Positions 9,450 through 20,293 of a stretch of 64,000 nucleotides of DNA are shown here, in pieces; within the stretch, counting starts at the first letter, position 1; each line of letters opens with the position of its first letter. The notes under the pieces were generated by a model. The model saw only the letters and a program-made list of their open reading frames with translations, searched no databases and had not been told where the DNA came from. The position numbers and the translations under genes were made by a program. The stretch spans positions 26,014,492 to 26,078,491 of the forward strand of contig CAMGYJ010000002.1 in NCBI GenBank assembly GCA_946122785.1, given 5' to 3'. Source of the stretch: Linum tenue. Taxonomy: Eukaryota > Streptophyta > Magnoliopsida > Malpighiales > Linaceae.

Positions 9450-10939
9450 AATTAGCTTTGACAATAATTGTTCAAAATTATAGGAGGGAGTACTTTTTGG
9501 CTCCAAATTTTACTTTGGTTTTTGTTTTGACTCCAAAATTTCATTTTCTGCATAAAAATTTCCGGCCTAGAAAATATACCCGCGTCTTTTGAATTTTCAC
9601 AATTTTCTCCGCGACCCAATGCAGAATAATGAAATGCAAAACTTACTACCCGCTTGGCCGCTTCGCTTCCCTTCCCTTCCCTTCCCTTCCCCTCCTTCTC
9701 TCCCCTACGTTCTTCTTCAGAGTTCAGAGAAGTGGAGTTGAGAGAGCCTATCACCACTGATTCCTCTTCCCACCTCCTTCAGTCCTTCTCCAAAACCCGA
9801 ACTCCTTCACTTATGAAACCCCTCTCCCTACCTTGCATCCTCCTTGCGTTTCCCGAACTCCCCACCTTTGCTCACTTCGCTGCCAAATCGACAATGGCAG
9901 AGAGAGCAGTCAACATTGTCGTTGCATTTTCATCTTCTTTATGAAATTTAGGTTGGTTAGCTTCAATTTCATGCTTCGGTTGTGAAATTGGGATTGAAAT
10001 TTCAGATTTTAGATTTTTTAGGGTTTGAAATCGAACAAATAAGGGATTTTTCAGTTTTGACGGAATTCAACCTTACTTCTTCCAGTTTACTGCTTTCTTC
10101 ACTCTATGCAGGCATATATCGAGAAGGATAATGCTAGAAATTTGATGGGGAAGATGGCATTGATGGGTATGTTCGCTCTTCGGGCCAATTAATTATCTTA
10201 TGCTAGCGTAGTTCGATTGATTTCTTATCAAAACAGTACACCCATTGACTTCAACTCTCGATTTACCCTCTCTCTGTATCTTTCAGCTTCAACCCTTCAT
10301 ATTTCATTTCTCAAGCTGTAGATCTACAGACTGCAACATCAACTGAGGTACATGCTATTCTTCTGTTCTTGTTAAGATTTCCCCACTAGTCTCCTTTAGG
10401 CATTTAAATTACAAAGTTCTCACATTTTTTACTTTCAAGCAAGAGAGTACCCTAGGAGCAGAAGAATACAGACGACCAAGTGTTTAAGTTTGCACAAGAT
10501 CATCAGGTTCTTGGTTTCCCCCATTCATTTCACAAGTGACTATTAATGTTTCAGAAATTAATGCATTGGGAAATTTGTTGAACAATTTGTAGGAACAACT
10601 GCAATAGGAGCAGAGCTCTTTCAGTGTAGTTTCTGAAATTTCAGCTTCTGCTGCTGCTTTGATGTGGGGCTTAAAGGTTGGGATGGTTGGTGGACGGAAA
10701 TGGCTATCTGTTGTGGTAAGTTAATTCTTTCTTGCCTGACTGTGGACAGCATGTTCTAATTATCCTCGCACATTAACAAAGACTTGCATGATGGTGCATT
10801 AGTCGGGACAAGTGTTCTAGTGCTTTGTTTATGGTTTATGTATATTCGATTGTCTCAACAGCTGAGTTTGATATAGAGTAGTAATTGTATAGCAACAAAA
10901 TCATCTTCTTAACAGTAGAGTTACGTCTGTCAATTGATT
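9450..10939 (+). other. CACTA interior, left: possible captured promoter and 5' gene sequence
   Basis: Contains a (CTTCC)n tract near 9665-9690 and a 96-codon plus-strand open frame (9654-9944) with no recognised domain. AT-rich, intron-like stretches with GT and AG ends follow. The texture resembles a plant 5' untranslated region and first exons, but I cannot identify a gene. Confidence 0.25.
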
Positions 10940-11605
10940 GGTCAAAACTTGCAGCTTCCGCCAAGTCAGAGGAGAAAGGCGACCCTGCTCTGAAGCTGAA
11001 GAAGAAGGATGGCGGTGGGGGAGATGGTAAGAACAACTGGTTGGTGTCTTCAAAGGGTGTAACCTTGCATTTGATTTGGCCGACTTGTTGAGGGCGTCGA
11101 TGGAGGTGCTTGGGAAGGGAGCCACGTGACGACTTATGAGGCTGCGTTGGAGGATGCGATGACGTCAGTTGTGGTGAAGAGGTTGAAGGAAGTGGGCTTG
11201 GGGAAGGAGTTTGAAGGGCAGATGGAGGTGGTTGGTGGGATTAGGCGTGGGAATGTGTGTGCTTTGAGAGCTTATTACTAAAGGATGAGAAGCTGATGTA
11301 TATGATTTCTGCGATGGGGAAGTGTCTTTGTTCTGTTGCATGGTACGTGTTCTGAAACTTAAATCACTTTCTTGGATTTGTTTGTTGATGGTGTACGAGT
11401 TTATAACGAGTCTAATTTGTTCTATATCTCATACAAGGTTTTCCTACTCTAACTTGAGTCTTAGACCCGTAATAGTTACACAATAATTCAATGTGTGTTT
11501 TGCATGCGAAAGAGAGGAAGGCAGGACACCCTTAGACTAGGAAACCAGAATGAGGATTGCACTAGGTGCAGCAAGGGGAATTGCCTACATCCACAGTATC
11601 CACAT
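10940..11605 (+). pseudogene. Captured LRR receptor-like kinase fragment (RLK902/RKL1-like), decayed
   Basis: Around 11065-11115 one frame reads [17 protein letters not shown], the start of the kinase domain in 'probable inactive' LRR receptor kinases. After a stop and a frame change it continues with TYEAALEDA, then VVVKRLKEV (the VAIK-type lysine), then [13 protein letters not shown] and LRAYY, ending near 11280. A second block at 11525-11600 reads RTPLD*ETRMRIALGAARGIAYIH, with the expected tryptophan replaced by a stop. The gap between the blocks looks like a retained intron or unrelated sequence. There are several stops and at least one frameshift. Receptor kinases of this family act at the plasma membrane; this fragment lacks LRRs, a transmembrane segment and most of the kinase. 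Capture by the CACTA element explains its position. Confidence 0.75.
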
Positions 11606-11619
11606 GAATTATGTTTCTA

Positions 11620-13070
11620 GGGTAGAACTCAATCAGTAGTTTGCCGAATGAATTTGGAGAGCATGGTAAGCCTTAGTAAGCTTGATTTTAGTAGGATTTT
11701 TAACTTCTAGTTCTGTCATCCAGATCTCCCTGCTGTTGCTTATTAACTGCTGTCAATTTATTGCTTTAACAATAGATAAATTTAGATTCGAGCCTTTGCC
11801 ATGGCCTGCAGTTCTCTTATGGTTGGTGGCTCAAGGTGCAAGGTACTGTAAACCATTTGATACATTGTCCTATGCCTTTTCCTCTATTTGAATGAAGGTT
11901 CTTTGAGCTTGATTAGGTTCTTAATGATATTGTTTTGGTATGTATAAGGACAGCAAAGAAGATAAGGATCAGACATTGTTCCATCCAAATGACGTGTAAC
12001 TGCTTGCTTGAGTAGAAGAGTAGAAAACTCAATTAATAAATATGTGCATGCCTAATATTATTGTTTCCCAAAGAGGAGCTCTTTATATGGTTATAATATA
12101 TTCTTGTCTTCTTCTTTTCATTTATGGAGTTTCTATGAACAATGGGATCAATTGCTTCCGTTTGTGCAAGGAGATTTTGGCTTCTTGTCCCCATGTTTTT
12201 CCTTTGTTAGCATGGGTTAAAGCTGCTGTCAATTAATAGCACCAACATAATATATACCATATGAAGAGGTACTCAACTTGAAAACCATAATGTCATATTT
12301 GTTAGAAACTCATCAGTCCTTGGTCTTACAGTTAATCTTGTTAGAATACTGCAAATTCAATTATCTTAATAGCAAAGTAATAGTTTCAATTCCTTCCCTG
12401 GCTGGCTGTCTGAGGTAAGGGATGTGGAATGCGCTTTCTTTTTTCAAATTTCCATTTAGGATCTTTGACCACTCTACCTCTGCAATTTTTGGAATTTCAG
12501 TTTCTGCTGCTGTTTTTCAGGTGGAAGTGGTTAAGTCACTAATTTATGGAATTTCTGCTGCAGGGGGTTGGCTGCTCCGGTTTTGCTTATAGCCATGTTC
12601 GAAAGTTTCTGCATCTACCTGCAGTCACTAGCGTTTGACGCCTCAACCACTGATTTAGGCTCTTAATAGGTAGATTTGTGCTCATCTTATAATAGTTCCA
12701 TCTCGATCTTGTACTTCTAGGTATCTCTACAGCAAATTTATAGGTATTGGGGGTTAACTATCCTTTCAATTTGATATAGGTTACCTTTGCAGATTATATA
12801 AACACATAAGAGGTAGCAGCAACAACAACAATAGGCCTACATTGTCGTTGGATTCAAAATTCGCAGAGCAGTTAGTGTGGGACACCAATATAATTAGATA
12901 TGTAATTAGTATATGTTTGGTAGGAGTTTTTTGCTACAAAAATATTAGTCTTATCAACTATATGTTGTTCAATATATTGATGAATAAATAATATTGGAAC
13001 AATTTATATTGACAATAATGTTATAATTTTATTGTCTTTTCGATGGTATGTTAATAATGTGTTATTATTA
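11620..13070. other. CACTA interior, right: no recognisable gene
   Basis: AT-rich sequence with short frames only (for example 11682-11891 and 12042-12236), none with a known motif. It could hold further remnants or introns of the captured kinase, but nothing supports that directly. Confidence 0.3.
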
Positions 13071-14145
13071 TAGATTCGTGATTAGCAGTTTGTAATTAGC
13101 TACGGAAAATATGGTGACTAGTGATTAGTATTTAATCACAGACTCACAGTACAACTAACCAAATGCCGTGATGCCCGATAGACATCTAGTCATGGAAAAT
13201 GATTCTGTCACGGTTAATACCATCTTAAAAGAAACATATACCGTCTTTAAAAGTTTTCTTTCTTGCATATGTTCTCCAAAATTTGGCACTATGCCGTGAG
13301 TAATAGGTAGTCACGGTACTATAACTAATCACGGTATACAATTAGTCACGGAGCTTTATATTATGGTAAATTTCCCGTGACTAAAATTATTAATCACGGG
13401 AAACATGCTTTTAAACACGTTATTTCCCGTGATTGAAGAACCTTTTTCCAGTAGTAGCGGGTATGGGTTCTAATGTCAACCCGGGTCCTAGATGTGATGA
13501 CTACTCAGTGAATTCTTATTATCTAGCAGTGAAACTTTAGTGTAGGTTCAATTAAGCAAACAAGCAAGCAAATAAACGGTTGTTTTCAAGTCGAGAGAGG
13601 TCACCCGGATATGGTTCCCCCTCAATCTGAGTCTCCAGCGGGCGACTAACCTCCACCGGAGTAAACAAATGAGGCTCTAATGAACAAAACCTCCACTACC
13701 GAAGTGAATTCGGTACAGAATAGTGAGTTGGCGCCTTGCCTAAAGTCACCAACTCCCTACCTTCAATCAAGGGTGCTCTATCAACCTAGGCAGATATTCT
13801 CTTTCTAGGTTAAAGCAGAAACAACAGGAATGTGATCAGGATTCATGCCATTCAATAAATCCAGCCTCAATTGAACATAAACAAATCATAGAATCTGTAT
13901 TTGGGTTCATACAATCAAACCTAACATACAAATCTAGGGTTCTTCATACCCAGGTGAATAAGAAGTTTACTCCATAGTGAGAGATGGGAAATCTAGCTCA
14001 GATACGGAAACCATACTGTAAAGGATGATAATTTGCTTCTGGCGCTCAATCGGATCTTCTCCAAGCCCAAGCCGGGCTCCAATGGTGATGAAGATCAAGC
14101 TAGAGCACTTGGGAACTCTGGTTCGTCACTTTCTCTCTCTAGGAA

Positions 14146-14181
<36 letters not shown>

Positions 14182-14239
14182 AAACTCGGAACCCCTTCTC
14201 CTTTGGCTCAAATCTGCCTAAAAAGGCTGACCCTGGCAA

Positions 14240-14590
14240 AACACGGTCGAGGGCACGACCGTGCTTTGCTTTTGCACGCCCGTGCCCTTGCCACGTGTTA
14301 AAAAAAACCCCCGCATCTTGGGGAAAACACGGTCGTGCCTAAAGTGGGACACAACCGTGTTTTCTGTCACTCCCGCCCGTGTTTTGGGCCAGCACAGGAG
14401 CGTCTTGGATCAAGACTCGGCAGTAAAAACACGGTCCAGGAACACGTCCATGTTTTGGTTTAGTCCAGCCCGTGCTTTGGCCTTCTCATCACCTCAGCTC
14501 TCGGCAATAAAAACACTGGCGTGCTTTTTGGTGTACACGGTCGTGCTCTTCAGGCCTCCTGCCCGTGCTTTGGCCCCAGCTCGACCGAAT
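14240..14590 (-). repeat. Palindrome array in the G1 3' LTR
   Basis: Repeated ACACGGTCGTG-type palindromes alternate with GCCCGTGTTTT-like boxes. The homologous block of the 5' LTR is 25690-26040, and a related three-unit array is internal at 18570-18830. Long open frames crossing it are by-products of the repeat. Confidence 0.7.
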
Positions 14591-14764
14591 GACTTCCAAA
14601 TGCCCCGAAACTCGTGCTTAGCCTTTCCTTCGACATCTGGGACCTGAAATATGACAAAGTAGCACAAGTGCACAACCCATCATAAATAGGCTAAAAACAC
14701 ACAACTATGCCCCGCAAATGGATAAGAACTAGGGGTACAAACATGTGCAATTACATCGTTATCA

Positions 14765-14785
14765 AACTCCCGCACACTTAACCAT
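14765..14785 (-). other. Polypurine tract region of G1
   Basis: On the minus strand, AAGTGTGCGGGAGTT runs up to the TGATAACG start of the 3' LTR. The G2 equivalent (27129-27145) is more purine-rich. Confidence 0.6.
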
Positions 14786-16206
14786 TTGCTTGTCCCCAAG
14801 CAAAATAAATCAGATACAAGGTAAGCTCAACACATTTCAATCATGCAACCCTTGGGGACATATCATGTAGGCACGAAACACGGGAATCATACTGGCTTTT
14901 AGACATCAACACATGAACAACTTCAACAGCAACCTAGACAACCACCACAGAAGACATTCGAGTGCAGCAAAATCGAGCAAAGGAAGACTCTCCCTTCTGT
15001 TCACCAACCAGCATAGACTTGGCTCAACCACTTATTCAAGACAGTCACTTCATGTATAACGCTCAAGATATCAGAATTAAGACCGAGCAATCTAGGTCCT
15101 CACCGGGATAAAGAGTATATAGAATATGAGAAAATGAATCACTCACTCTCGACTAGTGGGGTCAGGACAATTTGATGCGAAAAATGCGCATGCTTATTCT
15201 CTCAATCCCTAACGTCTCTTCACCATGAATGCAGCCTCTAAATGCTAGAGTTCACATATGGGGTGTCACCACTAACTAATCCGGAGGTCTTAGACACAGG
15301 TTCAAATGACTGGCTAGGGTCTTGGACATGGGGAAAAGGTCTTTTAGGTGGTGGAAGTATTCATAGCACAAGGTTCCACAATTCCAAACCCAACACTATT
15401 ACATCCAATCAATCCACTTACTTTCTTTCTACCATTCTGCATTACTCGAGTTCTTAAGAGCACAAGAGCGAAGGAGTCACATAAATGTTAGTACTTCCAA
15501 GCCAAACTGCTAAGAAGCACTACTTAACGGGTACTATTCGGATTTTTGGTGGTGGCTCTTTTGCTTCCATTCATTTCTTTTTTTTCTTTTTTTTTCAATT
15601 CTTGAGAAAACCACCACCTATGCACATTTTTCAAACATATGCCCAACTTCTTAAGAACTACCTCCAACCCTCACATTATATTTAGCAGAAATAGCAGAGA
15701 ACATGTAAAAACCACTCTGTGGAACCTTCTAAGAGATGCAAAAGGGCGATTTTTCATTGTAGACCGAAAGAAAGGATAACACACGGCTCAACGGGGCTGA
15801 CTAGGGGATGTGAAACATGAGGACAGTCAATTTGGTCGTAGGCTCATCCTATGCCTCCATCATCTTAACTAATGACAACGTGAATGCTGCACATCATGGA
15901 AGAGGGAACTATCGCACAAGAAAGAAACGAGCAGGCTCAAATCTCACATGGCTACCTATATGCTCTATCTCTCATTCTGATTCCCTGAACTAGATGCATA
16001 AACGACTGTCAAGAGAAAGTGATCAATCCAAGTCACAGTTGGTAAGCAAACAGTTGAAAAACTGGACCCCTACACAACTCTACTGCACGTTTCAGTCATC
16101 ATTATAGGCTGTCCTGGTTATAATCAGGTTGTCATGCATTAATTCCAAAGCCATTCGATTCACCAATCAAATCCACAGTGCCAATATGATCAAGCAAACA
16201 GCAGTA
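14786..16206 (-). other. Conserved non-coding spacer between ORF2 and the 3' LTR of G1
   Basis: About 1.4 kb with no credible ORF, yet it aligns over its whole length with 27146-28564 in G2. Includes a CT/T-rich tract near 15576-15597. Conservation between two diverged elements suggests shared ancestry and possibly packaging or RNA-processing signals. Confidence 0.55.
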
Positions 16207-16254
16207 CTTGGAGCCCTCAAATCTCGAGATTTGGACAGCGGACTAGGCTCCAAG
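16207..16254 (-). repeat. Hairpin module H1 of G1
   Basis: Outer stem CTTGGAGCC / GGCTCCAAG (9 bp) encloses an inner stem AAATC-TCGA-GATTT and the conserved box GGACAGCGGACTA. One of six related modules in G1 and G2. This copy lies downstream of ORF2 in the element's sense. Confidence 0.75.
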
Positions 16255-16564
16255 CACACATATATATATACACGTTCCAATGAATACAAAGAACCCCCCC
16301 CCCCACACACTTAAATGCGACATTGTCCTCAATGGAGCAGAGGGAAGGGGAACGATGTTACCGTGAAATGAGAGCAGGAACGGGGACTGGAAGGCAGACC
16401 AGTCCAAGGGCAAGGCACAAAGCTAAAGTCATCAAAAGACACACACTAGGTGAAAGAACCGGAGTTCCATGTCTATAATCCAAAAGAACAAAACAAAAAG
16501 AAACAACAAAAACATGGAGTCTCAGTCTGGAAAAGAAATCAAGTGCAGAACCAGTCACTCGCCA

Positions 16565-17677
16565 CTAGAACGCATCGCCACCATCGCCGGTGGGTGGGGG
16601 GTACTCGTCCTCATACCCCGGGGACTGCACGAAGGGGTAGTGGACTGTGTTGGGGTCCGGGCCCAGGTAAGACATGATGTAGTGCTGGCCGGACATAAGA
16701 CGACGGCCACGGTCCCGCTCACGATCGAGGCGGGTGTGAATGCTCTCCTGGCCGGCTAGAATGCGCTCGTTCTGCTGAGCGATGGCCGCCAAGTGGTCAG
16801 AAATGGAGACCGCGGGGGCGGGAGACCCGGGAGCAGCGGAGGGGCTCGCGGGGGCCTGGGCACGAGGAATAGTACTGCGGGGAACCCGGCGTCCCCCAGC
16901 CGCGCTCGACTCTGGCTGGTCTCCCTCTGCAGGTTCAGGCGACCGAGGGAGACCCACAATCCAGTGCAAACGCCCTTGGCGAGCCACCATGTGCTGATGG
17001 CGGAGGGTGGCTTTGCTGAATGGGGTCGGTGGGCGGACCAACATCATTCCAGTGGTGTCGACCCCGTAGTAGCGGGCTAGGGCTGTGATCACCGGGCCAC
17101 AAACAAGGTGGCGATCCTGGCTAGCGGAGGCTTTGGTGAATGTCCGGGTGAGCACCGAGCCCAGCTCGATAGTGTCCTCAGAGCGACCCATCGCGTGCAT
17201 GAAGAACAGGGTCCGGAGGGTGACCCGGTTGGACGAGCCCCGGCTGGGAGTGTAGGAACTGGTGAGCAGGTGGTTGAGGATTCGCCACTCCGGACGGAGG
17301 AGAGTGGCCCGCGTCTGGCTGGCGATGTACCGCTCATCCGCATAGTTCGGTAGGCAGATGCGCTGGAAGTAGGCCTGTTCAGCAAAGTCGGTGGGATCGG
17401 TCACCTCCACGTACATGGGGCAGTCTCTGGGGTGCGGGGAGTTGAGCCGAAGTGCAGAGGCCAACTCCCAGTAACTGATGGAGTGCTGCACCCCGCCGAG
17501 TGTGAAATGGACCGCATCAGCATGGTCGGACGACCTCCTTTGGGTGTGGCGGAAGGAGGCGTAGAACTCCCAGACGAGCTTCTGGTAGGTCGGCGAGGCA
17601 GAGAAGGCGCCGCCAACCATAGGCGCGAACAACTCCCTCCATCTGCGGCCGGGCATGAAGCGCCTCAAACACCTCAA
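16565..17677 (-). CDS. Athila ORF2 of G1, putative plant transposon (env-position) protein
   Basis: 370 codons in the position of the Athila second ORF, between pol and the 3' LTR. Near residues 11-50 it has R-x-W-x-x-L-F-A-P, then KLVWEFYASF, then FTLGGVQHSISYWELASAL. This matches the 'putative plant transposon protein' pattern (W...P....LV.EFYA....V.G..I). LLRPEWRILNHLL and ITALARYYGV follow. The C-terminal third is proline/alanine-rich, then a short heptad-like segment (HLAAIAQQNERILAGQ). No signal peptide or transmembrane helix is visible, so 'envelope' would be wrong on this evidence. The first ten or so residues may be spurious: a second frame upstream (to 17807) is also conserved with G2, so the true start is uncertain. 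Role unknown. Confidence 0.7.
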   Translation of the reverse strand: MRCLRRFMPGRRWRELFAPMVGGAFSASPTYQKLVWEFYASFRHTQRRSSDHADAVHFTLGGVQHSISYWELASALRLNSPHPRDCPMYVEVTDPTDFAEQAYFQRICLPNYADERYIASQTRATLLRPEWRILNHLLTSSYTPSRGSSNRVTLRTLFFMHAMGRSEDTIELGSVLTRTFTKASASQDRHLVCGPVITALARYYGVDTTGMMLVRPPTPFSKATLRHQHMVARQGRLHWIVGLPRSPEPAEGDQPESSAAGGRRVPRSTIPRAQAPASPSAAPGSPAPAVSISDHLAAIAQQNERILAGQESIHTRLDRERDRGRRLMSGQHYIMSYLGPDPNTVHYPFVQSPGYEDEYPPPTGDGGDAF

Positions 17678-17839
17678 AATCGAGATGCAGGTGCTCGGCG
17701 ATATGGCGGGTACGGATTGTCCGCAGCAGATGGCGTTGTGTGATGCTCAATTGATCGAGGTAGGCTTCCATGATCCTGCAGAGCACAAGGATGTACAAAT
17801 GACACACGAGCGAACATGGTCAATGTTAGCCAAAAACCA

Positions 17840-17891
17840 CACCGGGAGCCCTCACATCGAAAGATATGGACAGTGGACTAGGCTCCCGGTG
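17840..17891 (-). repeat. Hairpin module H2 of G1
   Basis: Outer stem CACCGGGAGCC / GGCTCCCGGTG, a perfect 11 bp. Inner stem ATC-GAAA-GAT, then GGACAGTGGACTA. Relative to H1, two adjacent stem pairs are changed on both sides, so pairing is kept. Confidence 0.8.
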
Positions 17892-17932
17892 AAACAAGCA
17901 TACCAATCACATGAGAATCACACAAACACACA

Positions 17933-17984
17933 CACCGGGGACCCTCAAATCAGGCGATATGGGCAGTGGACTAGGCCCCCGGTG
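17933..17984 (-). repeat. Hairpin module H3 of G1
   Basis: Outer stem CACCGGGGACC / GGCCCCCGGTG, 10 of 11 paired. Inner ATC-AGGC-GAT, then GGGCAGTGGACTA. It lies 41 bp from H2. Confidence 0.75.
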
Positions 17985-18569
17985 GGACAAACACAAAATC
18001 CATCCCAAATAGTCACTAATCGAGCAATCGCACATAAGCCACACAAGCACGCAACAATACCAACATGCAAATGGTAGGTCGAGGAACTGAAATCCCGGGA
18101 CAAAAACATAACAAGCAAAGAGCGCCATCGGCCTACCAAATCATTCTCAATACATGCCACAATTCCAAGTTCTTCACCTAATTCTAGGTATCGATTCTCC
18201 AAAAATAAAAACATGAGATCAAGAAAACACACCAAGATACGCAAGTAGATACCGCAAGGTAGGTGAAGAAGAGGGAAGAAACACCCCAAAGGCACCGGAA
18301 GACCCACCGGAGACTCGCCGGAGAATTCGCCGCCAGCGACTTAACCTCCTCCAAACAGTCCCAAAACTCTGGGGAATGTGCCCCTTGACGCCAGGAGCGT
18401 AGGGGCGGTCGCGGTTTGTGATTTGGAGGTCTGGAGAGGGAGTTATGACCGAAAAACCAGAGGAGAAGGGAGGAGATCCGAAAATCCGGCGAGGGGGGGC
18501 GGTCAGAAATTTGAAAAATGATTCTGAGGGAGGGGGAAGGCCAAAAATAGATTTTTTTAGGGGGGATTA

Positions 18570-18830
18570 AAACACGCGGAAACACGGCCGTGTTTTTGAT
18601 GCTCCGCGCCCGTGTTTTTAAGGCCGAGAGCGTGCTCCCCCTCTTTGAAAACACGGGCGGGCTGGGTTCAAAACACGGCCGTGTTTTTGAACCCTAGCGC
18701 CCGTGTTTTTTATGCCGAGAGCACTTTTGCCCAAAGATGAAAACACGGGCGGGCAGGAGGGAAAACACGGCCGTGTTTTGCTCTCCTGGCGCCCGTGTTT
18801 TTACTGCCGAGTTCACCTCGGCATTTTTTC
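18570..18830 (-). repeat. Internal three-unit palindrome array of G1
   Basis: AAACACGGCCGTGTTT occurs at 18580, 18671 and 18763, a spacing of about 91 bp. Each copy is followed by GCGCCCGTGTTTTT and a GCCGAG box. The array sits between the pol stop and the hairpins. G2 has the matching array at 30915-31195 with different palindrome arms. Confidence 0.8.
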
Positions 18831-19058
18831 AAAATCCCAAATTCCAACCACCAAAACTCATTCGTGCCCCGGCTCGAAAAAATACCCAGTCACGTAATAA
18901 AACAAACCGCTCGAGGCACGGAATACTTTCCAGACAGACTCAAAGACTCAAAAACCGACAAAAATGAAAATGAAAAAGGGTAGAAATGCAAACCGTGGTG
19001 GGGTTGCCTCCCCACAAGCGCTTCTTTACCGTCTTTTAGCTGGACGCCCATGGCGGAA

Positions 19059-20278
19059 CTAAGGGTCCGCGAGTTCCACTACCAACTCCGCACGTTCGAC
19101 CTCGTCTCCCAAGTAGAGCTTGAGACGATGGCCACTGACTTTAAACGGCTCAGTTTGCGGGTTGGCAATCTCAATCGTGCCATACGGGAACACCTGCGTG
19201 ACCCTGAACGGTCCAGACCACCGGGAACGGAGTTTTCCGGGAAAGAGCTACAGGCGAGAGTTATAAAGGAGAACTCGATCACCAATCTGGAACTCTTTCG
19301 GACCCCGCAACCGTGCATCGTGGAAGCGCTTAGTGCGCTCCTTGTAAAGCTTGGTGTTCTCATAGGCGTGGTAACGCCACTCCTCCAGCTCCAGCATCTG
19401 CATTTTGCGCTCAATACCTGCAATACTAACATCCAAGTTGAGCAGCTTAAGGGCCCAAAAGGCCTTGTGCTCTAGGGCAAATGACATGCCTTTCCATAGA
19501 CAAGCCGGTACGGTGAAGTACCAATGGGTGTCTTGTAGGCAGTGCGATATGCCCAGAGAGCATCATCGAGCTTGGTGGACCAATCCTTGCGGGACTGATC
19601 CACCGTCTTTTCCAGGATACGCATGAGCTCCCGGTTCGTCAGCTCGGCCTGGCCACTGGTTTGAGGGTGATAGGCCACGGACACCTTGTGAGTCACACCA
19701 TAGCGAGACAGTAACTTATCAAATTGGCCCTGGAAATGGGTACCGCGATCGCTTATGATGGCTCTAGGTGTCCCAAACCGGGAGAATAGCTGCTTCAGAA
19801 AACCACAAACGCGTCTAGCATCATTAGTGGGCAAAGCTTGCGCCTCAGCCCACCTAGAGACGTAGTCAACAACAAGCAGGATATAGGTATTACCAAATGA
19901 TGGAGGGAAGGGGCCCATGAAGTCGATACCTCAGACATCAAAAATTTCACAGGTTATAAACACATTCTGGGGCATCTCATCACGGGCAGAGATGTTACCT
20001 GACTTCTGGCATCGGTCACATCTGCGTGCGAAGGCGTCTGCGTCCTTGAAGAGTGTGGGCCAGTAAAAGCCCGATTGGAGCACCTTCATCGCCGTGCGGT
20101 TTCCTCCGTGGTGACCGCCAGTAGGTCCTTCATGATAGTGAGATATAATGCCCTCCATCTCACTCTCCATAACACAGCGATGGATGATCCCGTCGGCTCC
20201 GATCCTGAAGAGATGAGGGTCATCCCAAAAGTAATGCTTCAGGTCGGAGAAGAACTTCCTCTTGGTGTGAGTTGTCAT
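19059..20278 (-). pseudogene. G1 integrase (zinc domain, DDE core, C-terminal domain), broken
   Basis: Residues encoded at 20278-19931 give the HHCC zinc domain (HEGPTGGHH...C-D-R-C). A TGA replaces the tryptophan just before GIDFMGPF, which holds the first catalytic Asp. 19918-19472 gives the rest of the core with SDRGTHF (second Asp) and QAELTNRE (Glu). A frame change near 19480 leads to the C-terminal GPFRVTQV domain, ending at the stop 19059-19061. Integrase inserts element cDNA into the genome; this copy cannot make a full protein. The homologous G2 region supplied the comparison. Confidence 0.85.
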
Positions 20279-20293
20279 CCCCTTGGGCAGCTG

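Larger units (their letters stand above)
9248..13456. mobile_element. CACTA (En/Spm-type) DNA transposon carrying gene fragments
   Basis: The left end is CACTACAGGAAAA; the right end TTTTTCCAGTAGTA is its degenerate inverse. Both subterminal zones (9275-9440 and 13075-13440) are dense in short motifs of the form TAGTCACGG / CCGTGANTA in both orientations, as in CACTA elements. The insertion splits the G1 LTR after CGTAGTA. GTA at 9245-9247 may be the 3-bp duplication, but the right flank is ambiguous by two or three bases. No transposase is recognisable; the interior holds captured host sequence. Confidence 0.72.
9186..14764 (-). repeat. 3' LTR of G1, interrupted by CACTA
   Basis: The outer 62 bases (9186-9247) and 13457-14764 together match the 5' LTR at 24758-26214. 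Compared with that copy, this one lacks a segment of about 110 bp (present at about 24986-25096) at 13621 and has a much longer CT microsatellite (14148-14180). Confidence 0.88.

Noticed and set aside
14025..14647. Plus-strand open frames across the G1 LTR (also 25660-26104), resembling arginine/alanine/proline-rich plant 'hypothetical proteins'
   Set aside because: They exist only because the palindrome and CCCGTGTTTT boxes lack stops in some frames; they run antisense through an LTR and have no domain.
17517..17807. Upstream frame of G1 ORF2 suggesting programmed frameshifting
   Set aside because: Two frames are conserved with G2 over a short stretch, but the two elements enter the EFYA motif in different frames because of a 5-base length difference. 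Decay explains this as well as recoding, and no slippery site is evident.
18570..18830. Regularly spaced repeats that might suggest a CRISPR-like array
   Set aside because: Only three units, spacers not unique, plant nuclear context, inside an Athila element.
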